A stretch of DNA of 64,000 nucleotides, taken from Anticarsia gemmatalis. Taxonomy: Eukaryota > Arthropoda > Insecta > Lepidoptera > Erebidae. The stretch spans positions 992,001-1,056,000 of the forward strand of contig NC_134763.1 in assembly GCF_050436995.1 (NCBI RefSeq). The letters are read 5' to 3'. The position numbers and the translations under genes are program-made. This document shows positions 36,201 through 48,200 of the stretch, one piece after another. Within the stretch, counting starts at the first letter, position 1; each line of letters starts with the position of its first letter. Under the pieces are notes generated by a model. It worked only from the letters and a program-made list of their open reading frames with translations, did no database searches and was not told where the DNA came from.

Positions 36201-39200
36201 TATTTACTAGCTGACCCGCGCAACTTCGCTTGCGTCACAAAATTTTCCCCGTTTTTGTAACATTTTGCACTGGTCCTCTGCTCCTATTGGTCGTAGCGTG
36301 ATGATATATAGCCTAAAGCCTTCCTCGATAAATGTACTATCCAACACTGAAAGAATTTTTCAAATCGGACCAGTAGTTCTTGAGATTAGCGCGTTCAAAA
36401 CAAACAAACTCTTCAGCTTTATAATATTAGTATAGATTTAACTTAAGAAAATATGCATGTCTTTCTACTGAATCTGATCCCTTAAATTTCTAGTTAGTAA
36501 ACAGTTAAAAATACATAGGATCGAATGCAAAAAATCTTCCTAAACGAACACGTCACAAGCAAAACCTCCAAATTAAAAAATTCATACTAATCATGTACCC
36601 TTTCTCCCAACAGCAAAACCCTCATCCCGGCAGCGTCGTACTGCTACGAGATAGAACAGTACGACGAGGCTGACCCGACGGCGACGGGGCAGATCGGCAC
36701 CGCGCCCTTCGACCGCGTGCGCCGGCGTAAGGGCGTGTACACGCGCGACAAGAACCGGCTGTTTCTTAAACAGTTCGTCGAGTCGCGACCAGATGGCGTT
36801 ATTGGCATCAAGGTAAGGAAATAACTATTTAGTTTGCTTATGGCACAATAAGACAAGTGTTATGTATTTCACTTTAAGTGTCCTAAGTCTCAGTATATGA
36901 TTTAAATGGTAATAGGATTTGATTTTGAATTACCTATTAGTTAGGGAAATTATTTAGTTATTCTAGACTTAGATGATTAGAATGGATGTATATATTTATT
37001 GTCATATTAACGCTGGCACTAGCTCTTTGCCTTTGGTCTGAAGGCGTCTAAATTTACTGGCTCGAGCTCTCTTGCATGCATGAAAAAGAAAAGAATAAGT
37101 ATTTCATTAGTTCAGCAGTTGAGGCAAGAAAATGTAACAGACAAACAGACAGAATTGTTATTGTGTTGCGGGGACTTCTAACAAAAATACAAACAACGGA
37201 CACAAAGTATAACCAGACCCGAAACAACTATTTGTGGATCGCGCAACTATTTATTCCCTGTGGGTTCGATACCCACGACCTCCTGATACAGTGGTAGCGG
37301 CGTGGCGACCTTAACCACTGCGCAACGGAGGCAGCCAAATTTATATTATTAGTATAGACTGTCACATAGCAACAGATTTTCTCAACATATCAATTATCAA
37401 AAGATTATTTACATTGCAAAACTAAGTAAGCCTACAAAAAGCCCCCAGCTGTTTTCAAAACTATTGTGTTCACAACTAGGGTAACATCTTGCCTCTGAAT
37501 AGAGCCCTGTCAACACAAAGAAGAACCTTTTTTTTAATAGCTATTTATTTCTTAAGAAGTTTGTATGTATGAGTGGATTCTTTGATATATTGTTTAAGAA
37601 GGGTTAACTGTTTTTTAAGGTTACGCAAATGTTGTACATTTTAAACCAAATACAATTTTTGAAATGGGTTGCGCTCACTTCTTTTTAAGAAAAATCCTTT
37701 CTCTAAACTAAATCTCTTTGTTACAGAAAGCTGTTTGTATTTTGCATATTTGTAATTTAATCTTGCCAAAAACTGTATTAATGGTAAATGATTGTTTTGT
37801 TTTGATTAAAAAAAAAGACAACTCCCGCACTAAGAATCGCTCTTGTGTCGCGTGGACTTTTGCAAGCATACAAACAACGGACACAAAGTACAACCAGACT
37901 CGAAACAATTATTTGTGGATCGCACAAATAATTTTTCCGTGTGGGAATCGAGCCCACGACTTCCCGACGCAATGGTAGCGGCGTAGCGACCTAAACCACT
38001 ACCTTATATCTTTTATTTATAGTCTTTGGTATAGTAATTAGTTAAAACTACTTAATATAATTATTTAATCATGTCCTAGTTAGATATGCTGGAATTTTTA
38101 ATATTATTCTAATTTGAAGTAATTAGGAAAATTAACGACGTAGTTTTAATTATCACTGAATAATGTTACAAAATTGATAAGCTGCTCTTTGTGGCTATGT
38201 TCTTTCTGCCAATAAATTCTCGTGTCACAATGATTGTTCCCGTACTCTTCAGAAACGGCACCACCTATTACACCTACTGCTATAGAGTTAAGAGCCCCGT
38301 ACAGCGTTCATCGGAAACAATATTTCGAATAGATAAACTACCGCTAAATGTGCCTGAGAAACCGGGGGTTAATCATAAATGTATCAATTATATTGATTAC
38401 ACGCACAATTGCGTAAAAAGGAGTTGTTTTTCTTGGTGTTATGGCTATTACAGATTAACTATTATTTTCTTTCTCATTATTTAAACTTATTTGTTTCAGA
38501 AATCAGCACAAGACAAATACAGCATACACACAGTAACATTCGACCAGATATTCACGGGCAGTCCCCCAGACTTCGCCCTCTCCAAGAAGCTGCTCAAGTC
38601 CCCACCGGCCAACAAAGCCCCGGCCAAGCCCGGCTCGGCTTCCAAACTCAAGTCGGCCAAGAAACCCAGCCCTGATAAGAAAGGACAACAGTCCATGGAC
38701 AAGTTTGTGAAGAAGACTGACAAAGCTGAAGGTATGGAGACTTTTATATCGATTTTTAGTGCTTCTGACTATGTTTCTGCTGAACTGGAACAATTTTCAA
38801 GGATATATTCGGATAAATAACTTTTTTATATTAAAGTTGATTCCGTTTGTGGTTTCGGTGGTAATTCATACGGGTGCTGATTACGAAGTATCGTGTTCAA
38901 TTCTCGGATTGGTTAATAGTACCCCAGATATAATAATATGTAATTTGCTCATGAGGTTTGTCTCTTACTACTTCCCTGGCCTGATACTGCGAATGCAAAT
39001 AGTGAAACATGTTTTAAATACAATTCTGCATACACCTTTGGGTATAACATAGGCGTGGCGTTATACATCAATCTTAATAAAACATCTCATATAGGGTAAA
39101 CTTAGGTATACTGACAAATGTCGGGTAACCTAACTGATGGATAAAATGACAGCAAATGCAAAGAAAAACAACTGTAAAAATTACGTCAGATAGCTGACCG

Positions 39201-42200
39201 ACACTAATTCTAAAGTGGGGCTTAATCTTCTACCAAAAGACGTAATTCTTCTTTTACTTCTTCTACAGCCCAAAAGAACAAACCGCCAGCCGACCCAGCG
39301 GCTAAGAAGAGCGCTCAAGAGTTAGCAGACAAGATGCGCAAAGCAGAAGAACAGCTTCGACAGCGGAAAGAAGAGGAGAGAATCAGAAAGAAAGAGAAGA
39401 CCGCGCGACTGCTGGCTTATATGAAAGAGTGGCACAAGGTTAAAGATGACATGGAGCTGGAGGACCAGAGGGTAAGAGATACCTCCCTTTTAAATATGCT
39501 GATTTACTCCCTTTGGCTATATAGGCGACTCAGATTTGCTAACAGTTTGTGGAAGGAGAGATTTTGCGGGCAGCCGGCAGTGATAGCCGAGTGGTATAAG
39601 AAATGATATAAGTTGACACCTCCCACACAAGTGGTCGACGGTGCAAACGTGAGGCAACACATCAATGTGTTTTAGAAGTTGTGTGTATTAGAAATAATTA
39701 TCACTTGTTCTAACGGTGAAAGAAAACATCGTGATGAATTTATTTTAATACATTGATTGAGGGCATGCAAAAGTCCCCAACGCGCACTTGGCCGGCGTGG
39801 TGGACTTAAGGCTTAACTGGTCCCTATTTAGGAGTAGACCCTTGCCCAGCGGTGGGTTAGTGATGGGTTAAAAGAGAGACCTTTTATCCTTTTTTATGAA
39901 GGTACGAAAAATATACTCTATATTATATAACTCTAATTTCTTCTCCACAGATAATACCAAAAGGCACACCGATAGAAGTGGAAGGTATACCACACCAGCA
40001 CTTTGGAGACTTCCTCTCTGTGCTAGAGTTTGTCCACACGTACTCCGAGGTCCTCAAGGTGAAGGACGTGTTCCACAACCAGCTGGACCTGGAGACGTTC
40101 CGGAAGGCCCTCACTATGAAGGAGCATGCGGGGTCGTTCAGTGACCTCATACAGATGTTCTTGACTACTATATTCTCTTTGCAAGAGGACGAGGCTGAGG
40201 ATTATAATGAGAATGGAGGGATTTTATTGTCTACTGGTAAGTGGTTTCGAAATATTTTTATTTTTTCTTCCAATTGTAACTAGGCGTTTTCTTTGTGATG
40301 GTTTACTATAACAAAGAAAACTTACTTTATTTATATTTTAATTTGAGACTGTTGTAGCTGCTGCGATCACAATCAAAAGCAAAACTTATAATACTACTAT
40401 CCTTCTTCCGCGACATAGCCCGCGTGGAATTTCATCCTGTTCGGGGGAGAATTTCCAAAAATCAAATTTCAGCTGGATCCGTCTTGTGGTTTGGGCTGTG
40501 CGTTAATAGATCACTATGTCACTCAGTCTCCTTTGAGTTATATATGTTACTGTAAAAGCCCGAACTGTGGTAAATCCTGAGATTTTCCGGTAAAACCTAA
40601 GATTTACCAACTCTCAACGGTAATAGTCCAAACAAGCCAGAGTTTAAAAACTATGTTACGATATAAAAAAAAATCCGCCGTCATAACTATGTGGTTATTT
40701 TTTTTTAACCACCCAGAAGGAGGAGCCCGCGCGAAGCGGGGCTCCGACGACATTTCGACATCATCAAGTGAATATAAGTAAAAGTTCGAAATAAAAGAAT
40801 TGTTCGGTCTTTTACCATTGCGAGTTGGTAAATCTTAGGTTATACCGGAAAATCTTAGGATTTACCACCGTTCGGGCTTTTACAGTAACATATATATTTA
40901 GATTTCGAAAATCACAATGTCTATTATACCTAGCGACATCTCATTTGTGTAATAATTGTTCAGAGGTAAAAGAAGCGGATGCGGAGATAGGCGTGACGAA
41001 GGCGGTGGAACTGGCCACGAAGGCCAGCAAGTGGTCGCAGACGTACCTCGGCACGCCGCTCAGCAAACTGCCGCTCGACCCCACCACCGTTAGCGAAGTG
41101 CTTAGGTATGTGTATATCAGTGAAACTTACTAGAGTAGCCTTTGAACTTACATTATGGTGCCTATTTTAGAGATGGAAATACTTTTCAGTGACATTTTCT
41201 GCAGACTGTTAGTCTCAAGCCTTCTTTATAAAATACGTAATTCTCGCACAGCTTGAATAGTATTCATTAAAGATGTTTTTATCTCAATATAGCTCGTCAT
41301 TTCGATTTGTCGTTATAGTGTGTGTCGCTCATAGCCAGTTGTGAGAAGCTCCGTTGCAACTGCGACGGCGTGTGTCTGCTGTGTTGCGACGACATGCGTC
41401 GACGCAATGAACATATGGCATACAATGTATTGATCCGTTCCAATGAAGCAACGCACTGCAATGTGGCTTCGTTCTCACTGTATATCCACTTGCAGGCTGC
41501 ACCTGCTGTCGTCGGGCGCGGGCCCGGGCACGCGTTGCGCCACGTGGCGCTACCACCAGCGCGGCGGATACACCAGCGCCGACGACCCCGGCCTGCGCCT
41601 GCGCGTGGCGCACCCGCACCTGCTGCGGGACCTCGCCACCACGCATGTCGCCGACCTGCACCTAGGTATGTACTACAACACGATACACCAGCGCCGACGA
41701 CCCCGGCCTGCGCACCCGCACCTGCTGCGGGACCTCGCCACCACGCATGTCGCCGACCTGCACCTAGGTATGTACTACAACACGATACACCAGCGCCGAC
41801 GACCCCGGCCTGCGCCTGCGCGTGGCGCACCCGCACCTGCTGCGGGACCTCGCCACCACGCATGTCGCCGACCTGCACCTAGGTATGTACTACAACACGA
41901 TACACCAGCGCCGACGACCCCGGCCTGCGCACCCGCACCTGCTGCGGGACCTCGCCACCACGCATGTCGCCGACCTGCACCTAGGTATGTACTACAACAC
42001 GATACACCAGCGCCGACGACCCCGGCCTGCGCACCCGCACCTGCTGCGGGACCTCGCCACCACGCATGTCGCCGACCTGCACCTAGGTATGTACTACAAC
42101 ACGATACACCAGCGCCGACGACCCCGGCCTGCGCCTGCGCGTGGCGCACCCGCACCTGCTGCGGGACCTCGCCACCACGCATGTCGCCGACCTGCACCTA

Positions 42201-45200
42201 GGTATGTACTACAACACGATACACCAGCGCCGACGACCCCGGCCTGCGCCTGCGCGTGGCGCACCCGCACCTGCTGCGGGACCTCGCCACCACGCATGTC
42301 GCCGACCTGCACCTAGGTATGTACTACAACACGATACACCAGCGCCGACGACCCCGGCCTGCGCACCCGCACCTGCTGCGGGACCTCGCCACCACGCATG
42401 TCGCCGACCTGCACCTAGGTATGTACTACAACACGATACACCAGCGCCGACGACCCCGGCCTGCGCCTGCGCGTGGCGCACCCGCACCTGCTGCGGGACC
42501 TCGCCACCACGCATGTCGCCGACCTGCACCTAGGTATGTACTACAACACGATACACCAGCGCCGACGACCCCGGCCTGCGCCTGCGCGTGGCGCACCCGC
42601 ACCTGCTGCGGGACCTCGCCACCACGCATGTCGCCGACCTGCACCTAGGTATGTACTACAACACGATACACCAGCGCCGACGACCCCGGCCTGCGCCTGC
42701 GCGTGGCGCACCCGCACCTGCTGCGGGACCTCGCCACCACGCATGTCGCCGACCTGCACCTAGGTATGTACTACAACACGATACACCAGCGCCGACGACC
42801 CCGGCCTGCGCCTGCGCGTGGCGCACCCGCACCTGCTGCGGGACCTCGCCACCACGCATGTCGCCGACCTGCACCTAGGTATGTACTACAACACGATACA
42901 CCAGCGCCGACGACCCCGGCCTGCGCCTGCGCGTGGCGCACCCGCACCTGCTGCGGGACCTCGCCACCACGCATGTCGCCGACCTGCACCTAGGTATGTA
43001 CTACAACACGATACACCAGCGCCGACGACCCCGGCCTGCGCACCCGCACCTGCTGCGGGACCTCGCCACCACGCATGTCGCCGACCTGCACCTAGGTATG
43101 TACTACAACACGATACACCAGCGCCGACGACCCCGGCCTGCGCCTGCGCGTGGCGCACCCGCACCTGCTGCGGGACCTCGCCACCACGCATGTCGCCGAC
43201 CTGCACCTAGGTATGTACTACAACACGATACACCAGCGCCGACGACCCCGGCCTGCGCCTGCGCGTGGCGCACCCGCACCTGCTGCGGGACCTCGCCACC
43301 ACGCATGTCGCCGACCTGCACCTAGGTATGTACTACAACACGATACACCAGCGCCGACGACCCCGGCCTGCGCCTGCGCGTGGCGCACCCGCACCTGCTG
43401 CGGGACCTCGCCACCACGCATGTCGCCGACCTGCACCTAGGTATGTACTACAACACGATACACCAGCGCCGACGACCCCGGCCTGCGCCTGCGCGTGGCG
43501 CACCCGCACCTGCTGCGGGACCTCGCCACCACGCATGTCGCCGACCTGCACCTAGGTATGTACTACAACACGATACACCAGCGCCGACGACCCCGGCCTG
43601 CGCACCCGCACCTGCTGCGGGACCTCGCCACCACGCATGTCGCCGACCTGCACCTAGGTATGTACTACAACACGATACACCAGCGCCGACGACCCCGGCC
43701 TGCGCACCCGCACCTGCTGCGGGACCTCGCCACCACGCATGTCGCCGACCTGCACCTAGGTATGTACTACAACACGATACACCAGCGCCGACGACCCCGG
43801 CCTGCGCACCCGCACCTGCTGCGGGACCTCGCCACCACGCATGTCGCCGACCTGCACCTAGGTATGTACTACAACACGATACACCAGCGCCGACGACCCC
43901 GGCCTGCGCACCCGCACCTGCTGCGGGACCTCGCCACCACGCATGTCGCCGACCTGCACCTAGGTATGTACTACAACACGATACACCAGCGCCGACGACC
44001 CCGGCCTGCGCACCCGCACCTGCTGCGGGACCTCGCCACCACGCATGTCGCCGACCTGCACCTAGGTATGTACTACAACACGATACACCAGCGCCGACGA
44101 CCCCGGCCTGCGCCTGCGCGTGGCGCACCCGCACCTGCTGCGGGACCTCGCCACCACGCATGTCGCCGACCTGCACCTAGGTATGTACTACAACACGATA
44201 CACCAGCGCCGACGACCCCGGCCTGCGCACCCGCACCTGCTGCGGGACCTCGCCACCACGCATGTCGCCGACCTGCACCTAGGTATGTACTACAACACGA
44301 TACACCAGCGCCGACGACCCCGGCCTGCGCCTGCGCGTGGCGCACCCGCACCTGCTGCGGGACCTCGCCACCACGCATGTCGCCGACCTGCACCTAGGTA
44401 TGTACTATAACACGATACACCAGCGCCGACGACCCCGGCCTGCGCCTGCGCGTGGCGCACCCGCACCTGCTGCGGGACCTCGCCACCACGCATGTCGCCG
44501 ACCTGCACCTAGGTATGTACTACAACACGATACACCAGCGCCGACGACCCCGGCCTGCGCACCCGCACCTGCTGCGGGACCTCGCCACCACGCATGTCGC
44601 CGACCTGCACCTAGGTATGTACTACAACACGATACACCAGCGCCGACGACCCCGGCCTGCGCACCCGCACCTGCTGCGGGACCTCGCCACCACGCATGTC
44701 GCCGACCTGCACCTAGGTATGTACTACAACACGATACACCAGCGCCGACGACCCCGGCCTGCGCCTGCGCGTGGCGCACCCGCACCTGCTGCGGGACCTC
44801 GCCACCACGCATGTCGCCGACCTGCACCTAGGTATGTACTACAACACGATACACCAGCGCCGACGACCCCGGCCTGCGCCTGCGCGTGGCGCACCCGCAC
44901 CTGCTGCGGGACCTCGCCACCACGCATGTCGCCGACCTGCACCTAGGTATGTACTACAACACGATACACCAGCGCCGACGACCCCGGCCTGCGCACCCGC
45001 ACCTGCTGCGGGACCTCGCCACCACGCATGTCGCCGACCTGCACCTAGGTATGTACTACAACACGATACACCAGCGCCGACGACCCCGGCCTGCGCCTGC
45101 GCGTGGCGCACCCGCACCTGCTGCGGGACCTCGCCACCACGCATGTCGCCGACCTGCACCTAGGTATGTACTACAACACGATACACCAGCGCCGACGACC

Positions 45201-48200
45201 CCGGCCTGCGCCTGCGCGTGGCGCACCCGCACCTGCTGCGGGACCTCGCCACCACGCATGTCGCCGACCTGCACCTAGGTATGTACTACAACACGATACA
45301 CCAGCGCCGACGACCCCGGCCTGCGCACCCGCACCTGCTGCGGGACCTCGCCACCACGCATGTCGCCGACCTGCACCTAGGTATGTACTACAACACGATA
45401 CACCAGCGCCGACGACCCCGGCCTGCGCCTGCGCGTGGCGCACCCGCACCTGCTGCGGGACCTCGCCACCACGCATGTCGCCGACCTGCACCTAACAACT
45501 ACCATACCTCTTACATTGCTGTAAACCCACCGGTGTTGGGAACTTGTACTGTCAAATTTTCATCTATTAGACTGCCTGCCTGCCCACACAGAACAGGGTT
45601 GCAGGTCGGAGGAACAGAAAAATGTAAACCAATAATAATAACATGTCCGCAGAAAACGATTATTATTTCTGGTTAATATTTCTCTTTTCCACTTGTCGGC
45701 CGCCTCACTATGCTTTGATAGGCGGGTAGCCTGACAATATCTATAAATTATGTTCTTTATGTTACAGAGGACAAGTTCCTGATAATCCAGTGCTTGATGA
45801 ATCAAATCCTGAGTTACGCGACAGTTCGAGACCTGGTGGAGGAACGACTTGAAGAAATGAGGAACACCAAACAAGCGCTGCGTATGCACCAGGTAAAACT
45901 TACTGAGCGACTATACCTTACTGAGTATTTGACATAAGAATAATCGAGTATTTTATAATTTAAAACTATAATAATATATGTGCATTCTACTTTTAGCGAA
46001 TGGCTTAAATTACTATGTCATCTCTCTGCTCGTATATAAAGTATGGCCAACCGTTCGAGATAAAAAACGTAAACAAGCAGAAGCCTAAGTTTTGCTTGCG
46101 ATTTTGATCTGCGTTATCGTCTTTGAAGATTAAATAACTTGGATAAGGATGTGCATAGGGGGTGCTTCATTTATTTGAACTTCACTTAGATCGAGTCTCG
46201 AAAACGTGAAAAAAGATTTCAGTCTTATGTGTATAAGACAAGGTTTTTTTTTTGTTTTCGAACTACGATGGATCTTTGAGAGTATTTCATTATGAAGTTT
46301 ATGTTACAACTTGTAACTGATTCAAAGTCAGTCTAATCGCCATTTTTATCAAGTTAAACCATATTTACACCCAATATATTCCACTCCACAGATAAACGAA
46401 CGCAAACGCGAAGTGCAAGTCCAAGCATCGAAGCAAGAGCTTCGCAAAGAGGCCGCGGCGAAGAAGGAGCAACAGAAGCTGTCGGGGGAGAAGGCGCGCG
46501 CCGTGGACGACGAGACCAAGGCCGCCATAGAGAAGCTGACCAAAGACAGCGAGGACAAGAGGAAGGAGTACGAGAAGCGACTCAAGGAGCTGCAGCTCGA
46601 GCTGTTTGACTTCACTTCTTATGTCGGTGAGTTTTGGTGATAATGGGGGGTATTGTTCAGGGGTTTTGTTCGTTTCGGGTAGTTTAGAGAATGTTTGGAG
46701 TTGGTTGTAATGTGTATGGTTTCGTAATATATTGATTGCGTACAAATTGTAGGTCAGTTTTGATCTGTTTGACCAATCTTAATAAAGAAAGAGAAGAAAA
46801 GAAAAGACTAGCCGCGCAGAGCTGTCAATGTCCAGCATTACCGCTCAAATGGTAAAAACAAATGACGAGGGCAAGTCGTGAAACCCGCCGGCACACGCGG
46901 CGGCAATCCTCGGCGACCCTGCCGCCGACACTGTGTGCGTGTGGGAGCCCTAAATAGCTAGGATTCGTGTCGGAATTTATGTTCCAAAAAATGTTTCTGT
47001 CGGTATTCTGTCGCCGCTTTTAGACGGCCTCTCGGGTGACGCGATTTTTGAGAGAAACAAGACGAATACAAGATAATAAATACCTTTTATTTCTAATTCC
47101 CCCCCAGGCTCGGACCGCGCGTTCCGCCGCTACTGGGTGATGCGCGGCGTGGCGGGGCTGTTCGTGGAGGCGGGCGCCGAGCCGCGCGGCGCCTGCCACA
47201 AGCCCGTGCTGCCGCTGGCGCCGCCGCGCGGGCCCGCCGACACGCTGGAGCACGTCGCCAAGCTGTTCGAGCAGCAGCGGGAGAGAGGTACGTACTGCTT
47301 GTACTGTCTGACTCTGTGAGGGTATCGCCATCTGACCTGTTACCGTGTGTTGCAGCGAGCAGCGACAAGGAGAACGAGTCGGGCACGAACTCCCGCGGCA
47401 GCTCCCCCAAGAAGCCGCTGTCCAGCGTGAACGGGCTGGCGCAGAAGCACAGCGCGCTGGAGCCCAGCACGCAGCAGCTGCGGGACCTGCTCATGTGCAC
47501 CGGGGACGTGGCCTCCTGCCTCGTGCACGGCAAGGTACTGTGTACTGCTCATTATGTACGTATGTACGAACACATCTTCCATCAACGACAGACCCTTTCT
47601 CCATTTCTTATGCTAGCTCTAAGCTCCTACTACTGTTTCCGCGAGATTTATATCTACCGCTGATTCTTAAGATTTAACAGCCAGGATCATGGTCTGCAAG
47701 CTTAACTTCCTAATCCCAGACAATCTCTAAGAAATTGTTTATAGAAAACTCGAAACCTTTTTGACCCGGCCCAGGATTTGAACCCGAGACTTCTGCGCGG
47801 CAGAAGGCCACATAGGCAGTGACAAACCAATATTTGTTTCACGATACTCAACAGTAGTGTCATGTTGCAGGCGGACCGTCCCCGCTGGACGGTGTACCAC
47901 TCGGAGGAGCAGGTGGAGGCGCTGATCGCGTCGCTCAACAAGCGCGGCCTGCGCGAGGCCGAGCTGCGCCAGGCGCTCGAGATGGACAAGGCTAACATCA
48001 TCAACTACATCAACAAGTGCCCTGTGCATCTACTCAACCCGACTGTGACACCGGTTTGTACCCATAATCACACTACTTTAAACAAAATTAAAAAAGGAAT
48101 ATTCTAATTTTAATATGGGTTAAACTGACAGCTTATGTATTAATGGTTTTTGTCCGCGATGATCCCTCAATCTACTTGACAGATTTTAACATTTAACCGA

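Noticed and set aside
41297..45676. Many overlapping open frames of 70-300 codons on both strands (His/Pro/Arg-rich)
   Set aside because: All follow from the 102/115-bp repeat; each starts at the same place in the unit. Only the frame of exon 8 up to 41665 is conserved ACF1 sequence.
41496..45767. CRISPR-like array of regularly spaced repeats
   Set aside because: There are no unique spacers between repeats and the genome is eukaryotic; the units are head-to-tail copies of an exon end.
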